This document shows, piece by piece, positions 17,115-26,404 of a stretch of 64,000 bases of DNA; position 1 is the first letter of the stretch; every line of letters begins with the position of its first letter. Under the pieces are notes generated by a model. It had not been told where the DNA came from. It saw only the letters and a list, made by a program, of their open reading frames with translations, and did not search any database. Origin of the DNA: G963677325 sp963677325 (GTDB lineage: Bacteria > Bacteroidota > Bacteroidia > Bacteroidales > Prolixibacteraceae); NCBI GenBank assembly GCA_963677325.2, contig CAXXGM010000001.1, forward strand, positions 16,234-80,233. The letters run 5' to 3'. The translations under genes were made by a program, and so were the position numbers.

Positions 17115-19299
17115 TTCCCAGCTCCAGTTGATTCTTCACCAGTTTATAATAATGGCCTTTCAGATTAATCAGGTCATCATGGGAACCATTTTCGACAATT
17201 TCTCCTTTATCCAGAACAATGATCCTGTCAGCATTCTTTACTGTACTCAAACGATGGGCAACCACCACCACTGTTCGCCCACGATAAAAAGATTCCATGT
17301 TTTCCATGATCGCTCTTTCATTGTTTGCATCCAATGCATTGGTTGCTTCATCAAAAAAGAGGAAATCAGGCTGCTTGTAAACCGCACGTGCAATAAGTAT
17401 TCTTTGCTTTTGTCCCTGACTTAACCCTACCCCTTCCTGACCAATCTTCGTATTATACCCCATTGGAAGCGACTCAATGAAATCCTGGATATTGGCAATG
17501 CGGACTGCTTCAAGAAGTCTCTCCCTGTCTGCTTTATCATATCCGACTGTGATGTTATTAATAATAGTGTCGGAGAAAATAAATCCGTCCTGCATTACTA
17601 CTCCGCATTTCTCACGCCACATTCTGACTGAAAAATTCCTCAATTGAATATCTCCAACCGAAATTTCACCCGTAACAGGAGGATAGAAACCCAGCATCAG
17701 CTTGATTAACGTTGTTTTACCGCTTCCGCTCATTCCTACAATAGCTGTGGTTTTTCCGGAGGCAATTTTCAGATTGATATTTTTCAAAACCATCGGAGAT
17801 CTTGGCCCTTCATACTGAAAATGTAGTTGATGAATGTTTATATCCTTTCTCTCAGGAAATAAAGTAATTTTCTGCTCTTCCATGGTTTCCTCATCCTCCT
17901 TGAGGTGGATTTCATTCAATCTCTCCAGCGAAATTTTAGCATCCTGAGCCGTCTCTATAAATCCCATCAGTCCTTCAATCGGACCATTCATCATGCCAAT
18001 GATATAGGATACCGCCACCATCCCTCCAAGGGTCATCTGTCCATCGATCACGAGCTTGGCCGATAAAAAGCTGATAAGAATATTCTTGAGTTGATTGATA
18101 AATCCGGAGCCGACAACTTGAGTTTGTGCAAGTGAGAGCCGGTTGATGTTAACAGTAAACAGTCTGGCCTGAATTCTCTCCCATTCCCATCTTTTTTGTT
18201 TTTCGCAGTTATTAAGCTTTACCTCCTGCATGCCCGTAATCAGTTCAATTAATTTTCCCTGGTTCTCCGACAGCTGTTTAAATCTTTTAAAATCCAACTC
18301 TCTTCTTTTATTCAGAAACAGAATGATCCAAAGCACATACAAAATACTGCCTAACAGAAATATCGCAAGGATCTGCCAGCTGTAAACAGCCAGTACAACT
18401 GAGAAAATAACCAGGTTGACCATAGAAAAAAGTACGTTCAACGATTGGTTTGTCAAAAAATTCTCTACTCTTGTATGATCACCGATCCGCTGAAGCATAT
18501 CCCCAATCATTTTGGTATCGAAGAAGCCAATCGGGAGCTTCATCAGCTTCACGAGGAAATCTGAAATAAGCGATATATTAAGCCGGGTAGTCAGATGCAG
18601 AAGGATCCAGTTCCTGATAAATTCGACTGAAGTCTGCGAAACAAATAAAACAAGCTGAGCGATAAGGATAAGTGTCACAAAACTCATATCCCTGTTATTG
18701 ATCCCCACATCGACCATGGATTGTGTCAGGAAGGGAAAAATAAGCTGAAGCAAACTTCCAAGCAATAAACCCCAAATTAATTGCCTGAGAAATTTCCTGT
18801 GCTGTCTTAAATAAGAGAAAAGATATTTGAATGACGATTTATCCGTTTTCTCTTCACTAATATTGTAAAAATCGGGTGTAGGATCCAATAAAAGAGACAA
18901 TCCTTTTGCTGTAGATGGATCTGTATTGTTGGCCCATCCCTTGAGGAACTCCGGAATGGTGTACTTTATAATTCCAAAAGCAGGATCCGCCACATGAACT
19001 TTATCCTTTTTGATAGCGAAAACCACGACAAAATGATTCTCTTTCCAATGTACAATGCAGGGCAATGGCACCTGCTCCGTTAATTGCACAAAACCAATCC
19101 GTGCCCCGATAGACCTGAGACCGATGGATTCTGCAGCATCTGAGATTCCCAGTAACGAAACCCCGTTACGGGTAAGATAGCTGCTATCGCGGAGCCTCTG
19201 AAGGGAGAAATTCTTACCATGATATTTGGCAATCATCCTCAGGCAGGAAGGTCCGCAATCGGTCGCATCCAATTGTTTGAAAAAAGGGAAATTGCGCAT
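17110..19299 (-). CDS. Peptidase-domain (C39) ABC exporter, bacteriocin/peptide type
   Basis: 729 residues with three modules. N-terminal C39 cysteine peptidase (about 1-125) has the DATDCGPSC active-site motif, His in WKENHF and Asp in VADPAFG, so the catalytic triad is complete. The membrane domain (about 165-440) has six helices. The ABC ATPase has Walker A (GMSGSGKTTL), signature LSQGQKQR, Walker B (FLFFDEAT) and H-loop (VVAHRLST). It would cleave double-glycine leaders and export the core peptide across the inner membrane with the HlyD protein. No leader peptide gene or modifying enzyme is visible within several kilobases. Confidence 0.93.
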   Translation of the reverse strand: MRNFPFFKQLDATDCGPSCLRMIAKYHGKNFSLQRLRDSSYLTRNGVSLLGISDAAESIGLRSIGARIGFVQLTEQVPLPCIVHWKENHFVVVFAIKKDKVHVADPAFGIIKYTIPEFLKGWANNTDPSTAKGLSLLLDPTPDFYNISEEKTDKSSFKYLFSYLRQHRKFLRQLIWGLLLGSLLQLIFPFLTQSMVDVGINNRDMSFVTLILIAQLVLFVSQTSVEFIRNWILLHLTTRLNISLISDFLVKLMKLPIGFFDTKMIGDMLQRIGDHTRVENFLTNQSLNVLFSMVNLVIFSVVLAVYSWQILAIFLLGSILYVLWIILFLNKRRELDFKRFKQLSENQGKLIELITGMQEVKLNNCEKQKRWEWERIQARLFTVNINRLSLAQTQVVGSGFINQLKNILISFLSAKLVIDGQMTLGGMVAVSYIIGMMNGPIEGLMGFIETAQDAKISLERLNEIHLKEDEETMEEQKITLFPERKDINIHQLHFQYEGPRSPMVLKNINLKIASGKTTAIVGMSGSGKTTLIKLMLGFYPPVTGEISVGDIQLRNFSVRMWREKCGVVMQDGFIFSDTIINNITVGYDKADRERLLEAVRIANIQDFIESLPMGYNTKIGQEGVGLSQGQKQRILIARAVYKQPDFLFFDEATNALDANNERAIMENMESFYRGRTVVVVAHRLSTVKNADRIIVLDKGEIVENGSHDDLINLKGHYYKLVKNQLELGS

Positions 19300-19815
19300 C
19301 AGCTTAGTTTAGTTACATAATACAAACGACAAATTTAATAGGATCCTGATAGAATTAAAATTTAAAACTGCAGAAACTAAATTTTTATTTCAGGTTTTAC
19401 CTGACTTTGATTCAAGAGTACCATCCGGGATGAAAACTATTGATCACATTTTTACTCCTGTGATTAAATAAATATTAAATCCCGTATCCGGATGGATTGA
19501 TCCTGGTGATGATTTTAAAGTTTCCATCTCTTCAAAAAATTTAATCTATCAATAATTATGATTTTTTATAAAAATAAAATTCTTCTCCGGAAATATTATA
19601 AATATCTCAAATATTGCTATTTAATAATATCCGTATTTAAAAAAACTGTTTCTTCTCAAGACTGTAAGTTGGAACTCATCAAATATTATCTATTTTTGGT
19701 GAAATTGATAATAAATTAATGTTTCATGGTTTTATTTTACAATCTTGTAACATTGGATTTTTGAAAAGCTGAAAATTGGAAACCTATTTATTTTATTATA
19801 ACTAAATTTTGACCA
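19300..19815. other. AT-rich intergenic region between divergent genes
   Basis: About 515 bases separating the ABC exporter (leftward) from the EF-G-like gene (rightward). Open frames are shorter than 20 codons, and none looks like a double-glycine leader peptide. TATTTTTG at 19691-19698 fits a plus-strand -7 box for the EF-G-like gene, with a leader of about 110 bases. Nothing else recognised. Confidence 0.35.
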
Positions 19816-21972
19816 ATGAAAGTATATCAAACAAACGAAATCCGGAACATTGCTCTAATAGGTAATTCCGGAGCCGGAAAAACCACCCTGGTAGAGGCCA
19901 TGCTCTTCGAGGGTGGTGTAATCACTCGCCGTGGCGATGTAAAAAGCAAAACTACAGCATCGGACTATATCCTCGTAGAGCAGGAATATGGCAATTCTGT
20001 TCAGGCTACGGTGCTTTACACTGAATTCAACGGACTCAAGCTTAACATCATCGATACTCCCGGGATGGATGACTTCGTGGGAGGAGTAATCTCGGCCCTT
20101 AGTGTGGCTGATACCGCATTGATGGTGGTTAATGCAGTCAACGGAGTGGAAGTCGGAACAGAAATCTCCAACCGCAATGCCGAAAAATTCAATAAACCTC
20201 TGATGATTCTTGTGAATCATCTGGATCATGAAAATTCCAATTGGGAGAATACCATTGAAGCAGCCAAAGTAACCTTTGGCAATAAGCTTGCCATTCTCCA
20301 ATACCCGGTTAATACTGGGATAGGATATAATAGCGCCATTGACGTTATTAAAATGAAATTGCTCCAATGGGCTCCAACAGGTGGGGCACCTCAGGAACTT
20401 GATATACCTGCATCCGAAAAAGATAAAGCAGAAGAACTTCACAACCAGCTCGTCGAAATGGCTGCTGAAAATGAAGAATCTTTAATGGAACTCTTCTTTG
20501 AACAAGGTTCCCTTAGCGAAGAAGATATGCGTAAAGGGCTGAAAATAGGCCTTGTTAAAAGGGGAATTTTCCCTGTCTTCTGCACCTGCGCTGCTCATGA
20601 TATGGGCGTTAGAAGGGTTATGGATTTTATTTGCAATGTAGCTCCAAATCCTGGCGAAATGGCTCCTGCAGAAACGGTAGATGGCAAAAAAATCAGCATT
20701 GATGCCAATGGCCCAACTTCCGCTTTTGTTTTCAAAACAGCTATGGAACAGCATGTTGGCGAGGTAACTTATTTTAAGGTCATGTCCGGAAAAATAAAAG
20801 AAGGAATGGACCTGGTGAATACTACAAAAAATTCAAAGGAAAGAATTTCTCAGATATTTGCCGTTGCTGGCAAGAACCGCACAAAAGTTCCCGAAATGGT
20901 AGCCGGGGACATCGGTGCTACGGTAAAACTCAAAGAAGTAAAGCACGATCACACCCTTAGCGACAAAGATGCGGACATAAAATTCCCTCCGCTGAAATAC
21001 CCTGCTCCGCGTTTCACAACTGCTATCAAAGCAGTCAATGAAGCAGACGAAGAAAAAATGGGAGAATACCTGCACCGGCTTGCAGAAGAAGACCCAACTT
21101 ATTTGATTGAATATTCAAAAGAATTAAAACAGATTCTTCTTCATGGTCAGGGGGAATATCATATCAATACTTTGAAGTGGTATTTTGACAATGTATTCAA
21201 AATAGATATTCAGTTCCTTAATCCAAAGATACCTTATCGTGAAACCATCACCAGGGTTGCTCAGGCTGATTACCGTCACCGGAAACAATCAGGAGGTTCA
21301 GGGCAGTTTGGTGAAGTTCACCTGCTGATAGAACCTTATGAAGAAGGCATGCCGAATCCGGATATGTACAAAATCGAAGGCAAGGAAATGAAGGTCAGCT
21401 TACGTGGACAGGATGTCACCCAATTGCCTTGGGGTGGAAAGCTCGTTTTCTGCAACTGTATCGTCGGCGGATCCATCGATGCACGTTTCCATCCCGCTAT
21501 TTTGAAGGGCGTTATGGAAAAAATGGAAGAAGGCCCGCTTACAGGCTCTTATGCCCGCGACATCCGTGTAATCATCTACGATGGCAAAATGCACCCTGTC
21601 GATTCCAACGAAATCTCTTTCCGTCTTGCAGGACGTAATGCATTCAGCATGGCGTTCAAAAAAGCAGGAGCCAAAATCCTGGAACCAATTTATGATGTGG
21701 AAATACTCGTTCCATCTGACCGTATGGGCGATGTCATGAGTGATCTCCAGGGTCGCCGCGCACTAATCATGGGAATGAGTTCAGAAAAAGGTTTTGAAAA
21801 AATCCTTGCAAAAGTTCCGCTGAAGGAAATGAACAAATATTCTACCTCTTTGAGTTCCATCACCCAGGGACGGGCAACATTCTCCCTTAAATTTGCCAGC
21901 TACGAAAAAGTACCGGCCGAAATTCAGGATGAATTGCTCAAAGCTTACGAAGCAGAACAAAAAGAAGAATAA
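19816..21972 (+). CDS. EF-G-like translational GTPase (FusA2 type)
   Basis: 718 residues with an EF-G domain order. G1 is GNSGAGKTTLVEAML, G3 is DTPGMDDFVGG (PGM rather than the PGH of true EF-G), and G4-like is LVNHLDHE. Domain II is followed by HGQGEYHINTLKWY (domain III), KQSGGSGQFGEVHL (domain IV) and SDLQGRRALIMGMS (domain V). This is the FusA2/EF-G-like branch widespread in Bacteroidota. Related second EF-Gs act in ribosome recycling or under stress, so the exact role here is inferred. The true fusA is in the ribosomal operon. A strong terminator follows. Confidence 0.9.
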   Translation: MKVYQTNEIRNIALIGNSGAGKTTLVEAMLFEGGVITRRGDVKSKTTASDYILVEQEYGNSVQATVLYTEFNGLKLNIIDTPGMDDFVGGVISALSVADTALMVVNAVNGVEVGTEISNRNAEKFNKPLMILVNHLDHENSNWENTIEAAKVTFGNKLAILQYPVNTGIGYNSAIDVIKMKLLQWAPTGGAPQELDIPASEKDKAEELHNQLVEMAAENEESLMELFFEQGSLSEEDMRKGLKIGLVKRGIFPVFCTCAAHDMGVRRVMDFICNVAPNPGEMAPAETVDGKKISIDANGPTSAFVFKTAMEQHVGEVTYFKVMSGKIKEGMDLVNTTKNSKERISQIFAVAGKNRTKVPEMVAGDIGATVKLKEVKHDHTLSDKDADIKFPPLKYPAPRFTTAIKAVNEADEEKMGEYLHRLAEEDPTYLIEYSKELKQILLHGQGEYHINTLKWYFDNVFKIDIQFLNPKIPYRETITRVAQADYRHRKQSGGSGQFGEVHLLIEPYEEGMPNPDMYKIEGKEMKVSLRGQDVTQLPWGGKLVFCNCIVGGSIDARFHPAILKGVMEKMEEGPLTGSYARDIRVIIYDGKMHPVDSNEISFRLAGRNAFSMAFKKAGAKILEPIYDVEILVPSDRMGDVMSDLQGRRALIMGMSSEKGFEKILAKVPLKEMNKYSTSLSSITQGRATFSLKFASYEKVPAEIQDELLKAYEAEQKEE

Positions 21973-21998
21973 TTTTCCCTTCAATCAATATTTAATCA

Positions 21999-22032
21999 AC
22001 TGCCCGGCCTTTTCAGTCCGGGCAGTTTTTTT
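21999..22032 (+). terminator. Rho-independent terminator after the EF-G-like gene
   Basis: Stem ACTGCCCGG / CCGGGCAGT with an eight-base loop region (CCTTTTCA) followed by a run of T, 27 bases after the stop codon. Confidence 0.85.
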
Positions 22033-22177
22033 CATCATTTCTCACTTCAGAAAGAATTTCCTTCTAACACCGCTTCTTTTATTCTACCGGTGATGTGATC
22101 CTTCTCTGGCAGATGTTTTCCACACTAATCCGAAGCCATTATGACCCTATTTCCTGATATCTGCTCCGCACTTTGCA

Positions 22178-22232
22178 TATACCTTCTATATACCTTCTAT
22201 ATATCTTGTTTATATCTTGTTTATAGTTTCTA
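22178..22232. repeat. 11-bp periodic repeat array A
   Basis: Five consecutive 11-base units in perfect phase: TATACCTTCTA twice, TATATCTTGTT twice, then TATAGTTTCTA. It lies in the spacer between the EF-G-like gene terminator and the promoter of the next gene. Same period as arrays at 32424, 47883, 48839 and 58099, but with a different unit sequence. Confidence 0.85.
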
Positions 22233-22361
22233 AGTTAAAACTTACAGGAAGCAGACAGATGTCGCGCTCAAATACCGGAACTGGTAAGTTTCATTACATA
22301 ACTGAATCTAAAGAGAGCAAAAACAAGATCAAGTAAATTCTTTTATCAAAATTATATTGGC

Positions 22362-22369
22362 TACATTTG
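22362..22369 (+). promoter_or_regulatory. -7 promoter box of the beta-CASP gene
   Basis: TACATTTG matches the Bacteroidota TAnnTTTG element, 20 bases before the ATG. I could not place a convincing -33 element. Confidence 0.4.
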
Positions 22370-22389
22370 AAGCACCAGTTTAAAACTTT

Positions 22390-23799
22390 ATGCTTATGAA
22401 GATAAAATTCATCGGGGCTGCCCGCGAAGTCACGGGGAGTAAACACCTTATTACGCTGGATAACGGCAAAAAAATCCTGCTGGATTGCGGAATGTTCCAG
22501 GGCAAAGGACATGAAACAGATCAGATGAACCGCAATCTCGGATTCGATCCGGCTGAAATCGACCACATCATCCTGACGCACGCGCACATTGACCATTCCG
22601 GATTAATTCCCTACGTCTGGAAGAACGGCTTCCGCGGATCAGTGATTTGCACCAATGCCACACGCGACCTCTGCGCTATCATGCTTGCCGATTGTGGGCA
22701 TATCCAGGAGAATGATACAAAGATGTTCAACAAAAAACGGGCCAGGCAGGGACTAATGCCGGTTGAACCCATTTATACAACAGAAGATGCCAAACGTACA
22801 ATGGGACTTTTTATCGGGGTGGCTTACAACATGAAGTTCCAGATCAATCGCGACCTGAAGGTCCGCTTTACCGATTCCGGTCATCTTCTGGGGTCAGGCG
22901 TGGCTTTGATTGAAATTACCGAAAATGGCAAAACCACCGGAATAGCCTACACGGGAGATATCGGCAGACCCACCAGCCGGATTTTAAAAGCACCGGACCG
23001 TTTTGCCCAGTGTGATTACCTGATTGCTGAATCCACTTATGGAAACCGTCTTCACAAACACATGCAGATTGCGGAGGAAGATCTTCTGAAGGTGATGCAA
23101 AAAGCTTGCGTGGAAAGAAAAGGCAAGCTGATCATCCCTTCATTTGCAATCGGACGTACCCAGGAGCTGGTTTATGCTTTTAACAAATTCTTTGAAGAGG
23201 GTCGCCTTCCGAAAGTAGATATTTATGTTGACAGCCCCCTTGCAGTGAACGCAACGGATATATTCCGGCTTCACCCGGAATGCTTTAACCACAATGTAAT
23301 CGAGCTTATGGAAACGGATCCTGATCCGTTTGGTTTCAATTCCCTGCATTACGTCCGTAGCACGGAGGATTCAAAAAAGCTAAACACGATAAAAAAGCCC
23401 TGCGTTATCATATCAGCGTCGGGAATGATGGAAGCCGGCCGGATAAAACACCATCTGGCAAATAATATTTCGAATCCTTCAAATACAATACTGGTGGTAG
23501 GTTATTGTGCTCCAAGAACCCTTGGTGCAAGAATTATCAATGGAGATAAAATTGTCTCTATATTCGGCACAAAATACCCGGTAAACGCAGCCATTGAAAG
23601 AATAGAAGCTTTCAGTGGCCATGGAGATTACAATGAAATGCTTGATGTGCTGAGCTGTCAGGATCAATCCCAGGTTAAAAAAGTATTTCTCGTACATGGC
23701 GATTTTGAAGCTCAGACTTTCTACCGGGAGAGAATGCTGGAGAAAGGATTCAATAATATAGAAATACCTGCCTCCGGAGAAGAGTACAGATTAAATTGA
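22390..23799 (+). CDS. MBL-fold beta-CASP ribonuclease-like protein
   Basis: 469 residues. The metallo-beta-lactamase core has LTHAHIDHSG (motif 2, zinc ligands), TDSGHLLGSG (motif 3 His) and YTGDIG (motif 4 Asp). The beta-CASP insertion carries ESTYGNR and SASGMMEAGRIKHHL, and a final FSGHGDY (motif C His) follows. This is the YSH1/CPSF73-like bacterial family of RNA exo/endonucleases. ATG at 22390 is followed by another in-frame ATG at 22396, and either could be used. The gene stands alone between an 11-bp array and a terminator shared with the converging gene. Confidence 0.9.
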   Translation: MLMKIKFIGAAREVTGSKHLITLDNGKKILLDCGMFQGKGHETDQMNRNLGFDPAEIDHIILTHAHIDHSGLIPYVWKNGFRGSVICTNATRDLCAIMLADCGHIQENDTKMFNKKRARQGLMPVEPIYTTEDAKRTMGLFIGVAYNMKFQINRDLKVRFTDSGHLLGSGVALIEITENGKTTGIAYTGDIGRPTSRILKAPDRFAQCDYLIAESTYGNRLHKHMQIAEEDLLKVMQKACVERKGKLIIPSFAIGRTQELVYAFNKFFEEGRLPKVDIYVDSPLAVNATDIFRLHPECFNHNVIELMETDPDPFGFNSLHYVRSTEDSKKLNTIKKPCVIISASGMMEAGRIKHHLANNISNPSNTILVVGYCAPRTLGARIINGDKIVSIFGTKYPVNAAIERIEAFSGHGDYNEMLDVLSCQDQSQVKKVFLVHGDFEAQTFYRERMLEKGFNNIEIPASGEEYRLN

Positions 23800-23852
23800 G
23801 AGATGGAAGATCAGCTATCAGTTATGAGCAGGTAACAATTATTTCAGACATA

Positions 23853-23887
23853 AAAAAACGGCAGTACTTGTGTGTACTGCCGTTTTT
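23853..23887. terminator. Bidirectional terminator between converging genes
   Basis: Stem AAAAACGGCAGTAC / GTACTGCCGTTTTT with a short loop, flanked by A and T runs, so it can act on both strands. It lies between the beta-CASP gene (plus) and the oxidoreductase-like gene (minus). Confidence 0.85.
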
Positions 23888-23904
23888 ATGAGAATGAAAG
23901 ATAT

Positions 23905-25320
23905 TTACTTTGTTTCTCTGGCCATCTTTAATGCGCTGGTTGTGGTGTAGTATTTAGTAATCATGTTCTGAATTTCCATTTCAGGAATTTTGCCTTCCTT
24001 CAGCCAGCTGAGATATTTTTCAGTAACCTGGGCGAAATGTGCCTCATGACCAACTTTGTAACTTTGAGGAACAACAATTTTCCATGTGTTCTTATCCACT
24101 TTCTGAAGCGTCATTCCGGTTTGAGGCAGGTCCTGAACAACAGCTTTTTCAAGATTACCACCAAATAATCCAAGGTCAGTTCCTTCATTGGCGACAATAT
24201 ACAAGGTAGGATCATATTTTTCTTCCGGGCCTTGTTTGATCAAAAGACTGCAATTGCTGCCTCTCATAATTGAGTAATGAGTATCACCGCCGCCCTCGGG
24301 GGCTTTGTATCTCCACTCAACGGATACCTTTGCTACCGCACCTTTGATTTTATAAACCATCTCGCCATTGGCAAAAACATTCAGTTTACCGTCTTTTACA
24401 TCTTTCGTAAGGTAATCAGGGAACTGATCAAGCTGAGTTACGCTCTTGAATTCGTCTTTGGTAATAATGGTTGGCCAGTGTTTGGCAGAAAGCATTTCGA
24501 TATCTGATTTCTGAATAGTCTGATTGGGAAAACATTCCCATTGGACAAGGTCAACAAGATGGGTGGTAACATCAACAATACCTTCACCTTCCTGATCAGT
24601 ATCAAAATACCAGGCCGGGCGTACCAAAGGATTTCCGGCTACATTTTTATAGAAATGATGAACACTGATCTTTTCAACAGCTGGTTTTTCAGGAGTCCCG
24701 GGCTGAAGTGTACCAAAAATTTCTGGAAGCTGTGATAATTGCTTCTGAAGATTGGTCGTGATCTCATATCGTTCAGTCATAATATCAGAGAGCAGCAATC
24801 CTTTACTTTGTGCTGCCTTGAGCACTTCTTCAAGTTCAGCGAACTTTTCAGGCACGATAACCATAGGCTTGTCGGAGTAAACATTGAGTCCTGCATCGAT
24901 CGATTTTTTAATGTAATCCGTTTTCAAACGATTGTTACCTGCAAGCATCACCACGTTGCCTGGTTTTTCAGCAAGCATCTTTTCAAGGTAGTCAGCACCG
25001 GTATAAACTTTTTCAACCCAATGAGTAGGATTTTCAGGTCTGGCATTAAACCCTTCAATTCTTTTCAGGTGTTCTTTAACATCAAATCCTTCCGGAGCAT
25101 AAACATAAACTTCAGGGCTTACCTGATCGTACATGTTCTTCTGAACCAGCGCTGCATGGAAATGTCCAGGATCAAGTGTCATCAACTTAACTTCCCCCTT
25201 AGCGCCTGTGAAAGAAGATTTTGAAGCGGCTTGCTCACTTTTTTTGGTTTTTCCCCCACCACAGGAAATAAGTGCCGCTGAAGAGATCGCAACCATAACT
25301 AAAATAAATGATGTTTTCAT
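23905..25320 (-). CDS. Gfo/Idh/MocA-type oxidoreductase-like lipoprotein
   Basis: 471 residues. The signal peptide ends in a lipobox (SAALISC, Cys20), so the protein is probably an outer- or inner-membrane lipoprotein facing the periplasm. A Rossmann-like N-terminal part follows, with MTLDPGHFHAALVQK replacing the usual GxGxxG, then SDKPMVI, equivalent to the EKP motif of Gfo/Idh/MocA enzymes. The C-terminal domain contains HHFYKNVAGNPLVRPAWYFD and GIVDVTTHLVDLVQW. Bacteroidota encode secreted members of this family. The substrate is unknown, and loss of the dinucleotide motif makes classical NAD use doubtful. Confidence 0.75.
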   Translation of the reverse strand: MKTSFILVMVAISSAALISCGGGKTKKSEQAASKSSFTGAKGEVKLMTLDPGHFHAALVQKNMYDQVSPEVYVYAPEGFDVKEHLKRIEGFNARPENPTHWVEKVYTGADYLEKMLAEKPGNVVMLAGNNRLKTDYIKKSIDAGLNVYSDKPMVIVPEKFAELEEVLKAAQSKGLLLSDIMTERYEITTNLQKQLSQLPEIFGTLQPGTPEKPAVEKISVHHFYKNVAGNPLVRPAWYFDTDQEGEGIVDVTTHLVDLVQWECFPNQTIQKSDIEMLSAKHWPTIITKDEFKSVTQLDQFPDYLTKDVKDGKLNVFANGEMVYKIKGAVAKVSVEWRYKAPEGGGDTHYSIMRGSNCSLLIKQGPEEKYDPTLYIVANEGTDLGLFGGNLEKAVVQDLPQTGMTLQKVDKNTWKIVVPQSYKVGHEAHFAQVTEKYLSWLKEGKIPEMEIQNMITKYYTTTSALKMARETK

Positions 25321-25617
25321 TGACAGTTAATTTTGTTTTGTAATCAGTCCCGAAAAAACAGGTACTGGAGTTGAAATTAAAGTATTAGAATATTGTATAG
25401 CAGGTTAAAATATTTTTCCCAAAAATAGAAATATTTCAGGCAATTAGCTGATTAAATAAATAAATTTAAAGCTGAGTATTTATTTCTTGGTGTCAAGCTT
25501 ATTATTTAATTTCTTAGGGTCTTATCTCCTGATTTGATGTATCTATTGGAAGAATATTTTTGATTACCTTTTTGCACTGCTTTGCTATAAACATTAGATC
25601 TCTGACGGGATTAATCA

Positions 25618-25767
25618 TTAGGTAATGTCAGGAATATAATGTCGTATTTTTATACTGAAGGAGTTTAGACTTTAGACTGAAGGATCATAACATTTCCCTT
25701 TTACCTTTAGCCTAAACACCTACAGTCTATAAGCCTCATACGACATTATTTTATTCCTATTACTTAG
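25618..25767. mobile_element. MITE-like imperfect palindrome, complete copy
   Basis: About 150 bases with terminal inverted repeats. The left end GTAATGTCAGGAATATAATG plus TCGTAT matches the reverse complement of the right end (GTAATAGGAATAAAATAATG plus TCGTAT). Inner arms also pair (ACTGAAGGAGTTTAGACTTT against the complement of the GCCTAAACACCTACAGT side). No coding capacity. A truncated inverted copy is at 28798-28915 and a half copy at 48752-48784. Remaining bases 25321-25617 and 25768-25844 show nothing else. Confidence 0.75.
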
Positions 25768-25844
25768 TATCTCCAACTTGAAAAATATATTTGGTTCGGT
25801 CTTGTACAGGTTGGGGATATCTTGTTAATGGGATAACGGATCAT

Positions 25845-26333
25845 TCAGAAAAGCACTTTCCCCGACCATTTTTGTTCATGAAGCAAGAGCCATTTTTTCC
25901 TTTCAAGCCCACCCGAATACCCCGTCAGTTTACCGTTTTCTCCAATAATGCGATGACAGGGAATAATTAGAGGTAAAGGATTTTTACCATTTGCCATTCC
26001 AACGGCCCGGCTTAATTTGGCTGAACCTAATTCAATGGCAAGATTTCCATAGCTTTTAGTCTTTCCAAATTCAACCGACTGAACAAGCTCCCATACTTGC
26101 TTCTGAAAACAAGTTCCTTCAGGATCCAGTTCCAAATTAAAACTGAAACGCTTTCCATCAAAATATTCACACAACTGAACCAAGGCCTTGTCCAGAATTC
26201 CGGGTACGGGTAAAGGACCTGAATCCTCAACTGCATCAACAAAACGGATCGATTTCAGGCTGAATTCATCCGAATTAAGCTTAAGCCATCCAAGCGGACT
26301 TGAGTAAAACAGAGAAAAATCTCTTCTTTCCAT
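25845..26333 (-). CDS. ogt: Methylated-DNA--protein-cysteine methyltransferase
   Basis: 162 residues. The C-terminal DNA-binding/active-site domain has LIIPCHRIIGENGKLTGYSG (acceptor Cys in PCHR) and FGKTKSYGNLAIELG. The short N-terminal domain lacks Ada-type zinc residues, so this is the Ogt type. It repairs O6-alkylguanine by suicidal alkyl transfer. The gene diverges from the RND-type permease and faces the MITE-like element downstream. Confidence 0.93.
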   Translation of the reverse strand: MERRDFSLFYSSPLGWLKLNSDEFSLKSIRFVDAVEDSGPLPVPGILDKALVQLCEYFDGKRFSFNLELDPEGTCFQKQVWELVQSVEFGKTKSYGNLAIELGSAKLSRAVGMANGKNPLPLIIPCHRIIGENGKLTGYSGGLERKKWLLLHEQKWSGKVLF

Positions 26334-26374
26334 GTTTAATTTCTACTGAAATAAAAACTGTTTTATTATTGTAT

Positions 26375-26382
26375 TAATTTTG
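26375..26382 (+). promoter_or_regulatory. -7 promoter box of the RND/MMPL gene
   Basis: TAATTTTG, a TAnnTTTG match 22 bases before the ATG. The leader would be very short. -33 element not evident. Confidence 0.4.
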
Positions 26383-26404
26383 GCCAAAATTCATCATTCC
26401 ATCA

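Noticed and set aside
22178..22232. CRISPR array
   Set aside because: Units are 11 bases with no spacers between repeats and no cas genes nearby.
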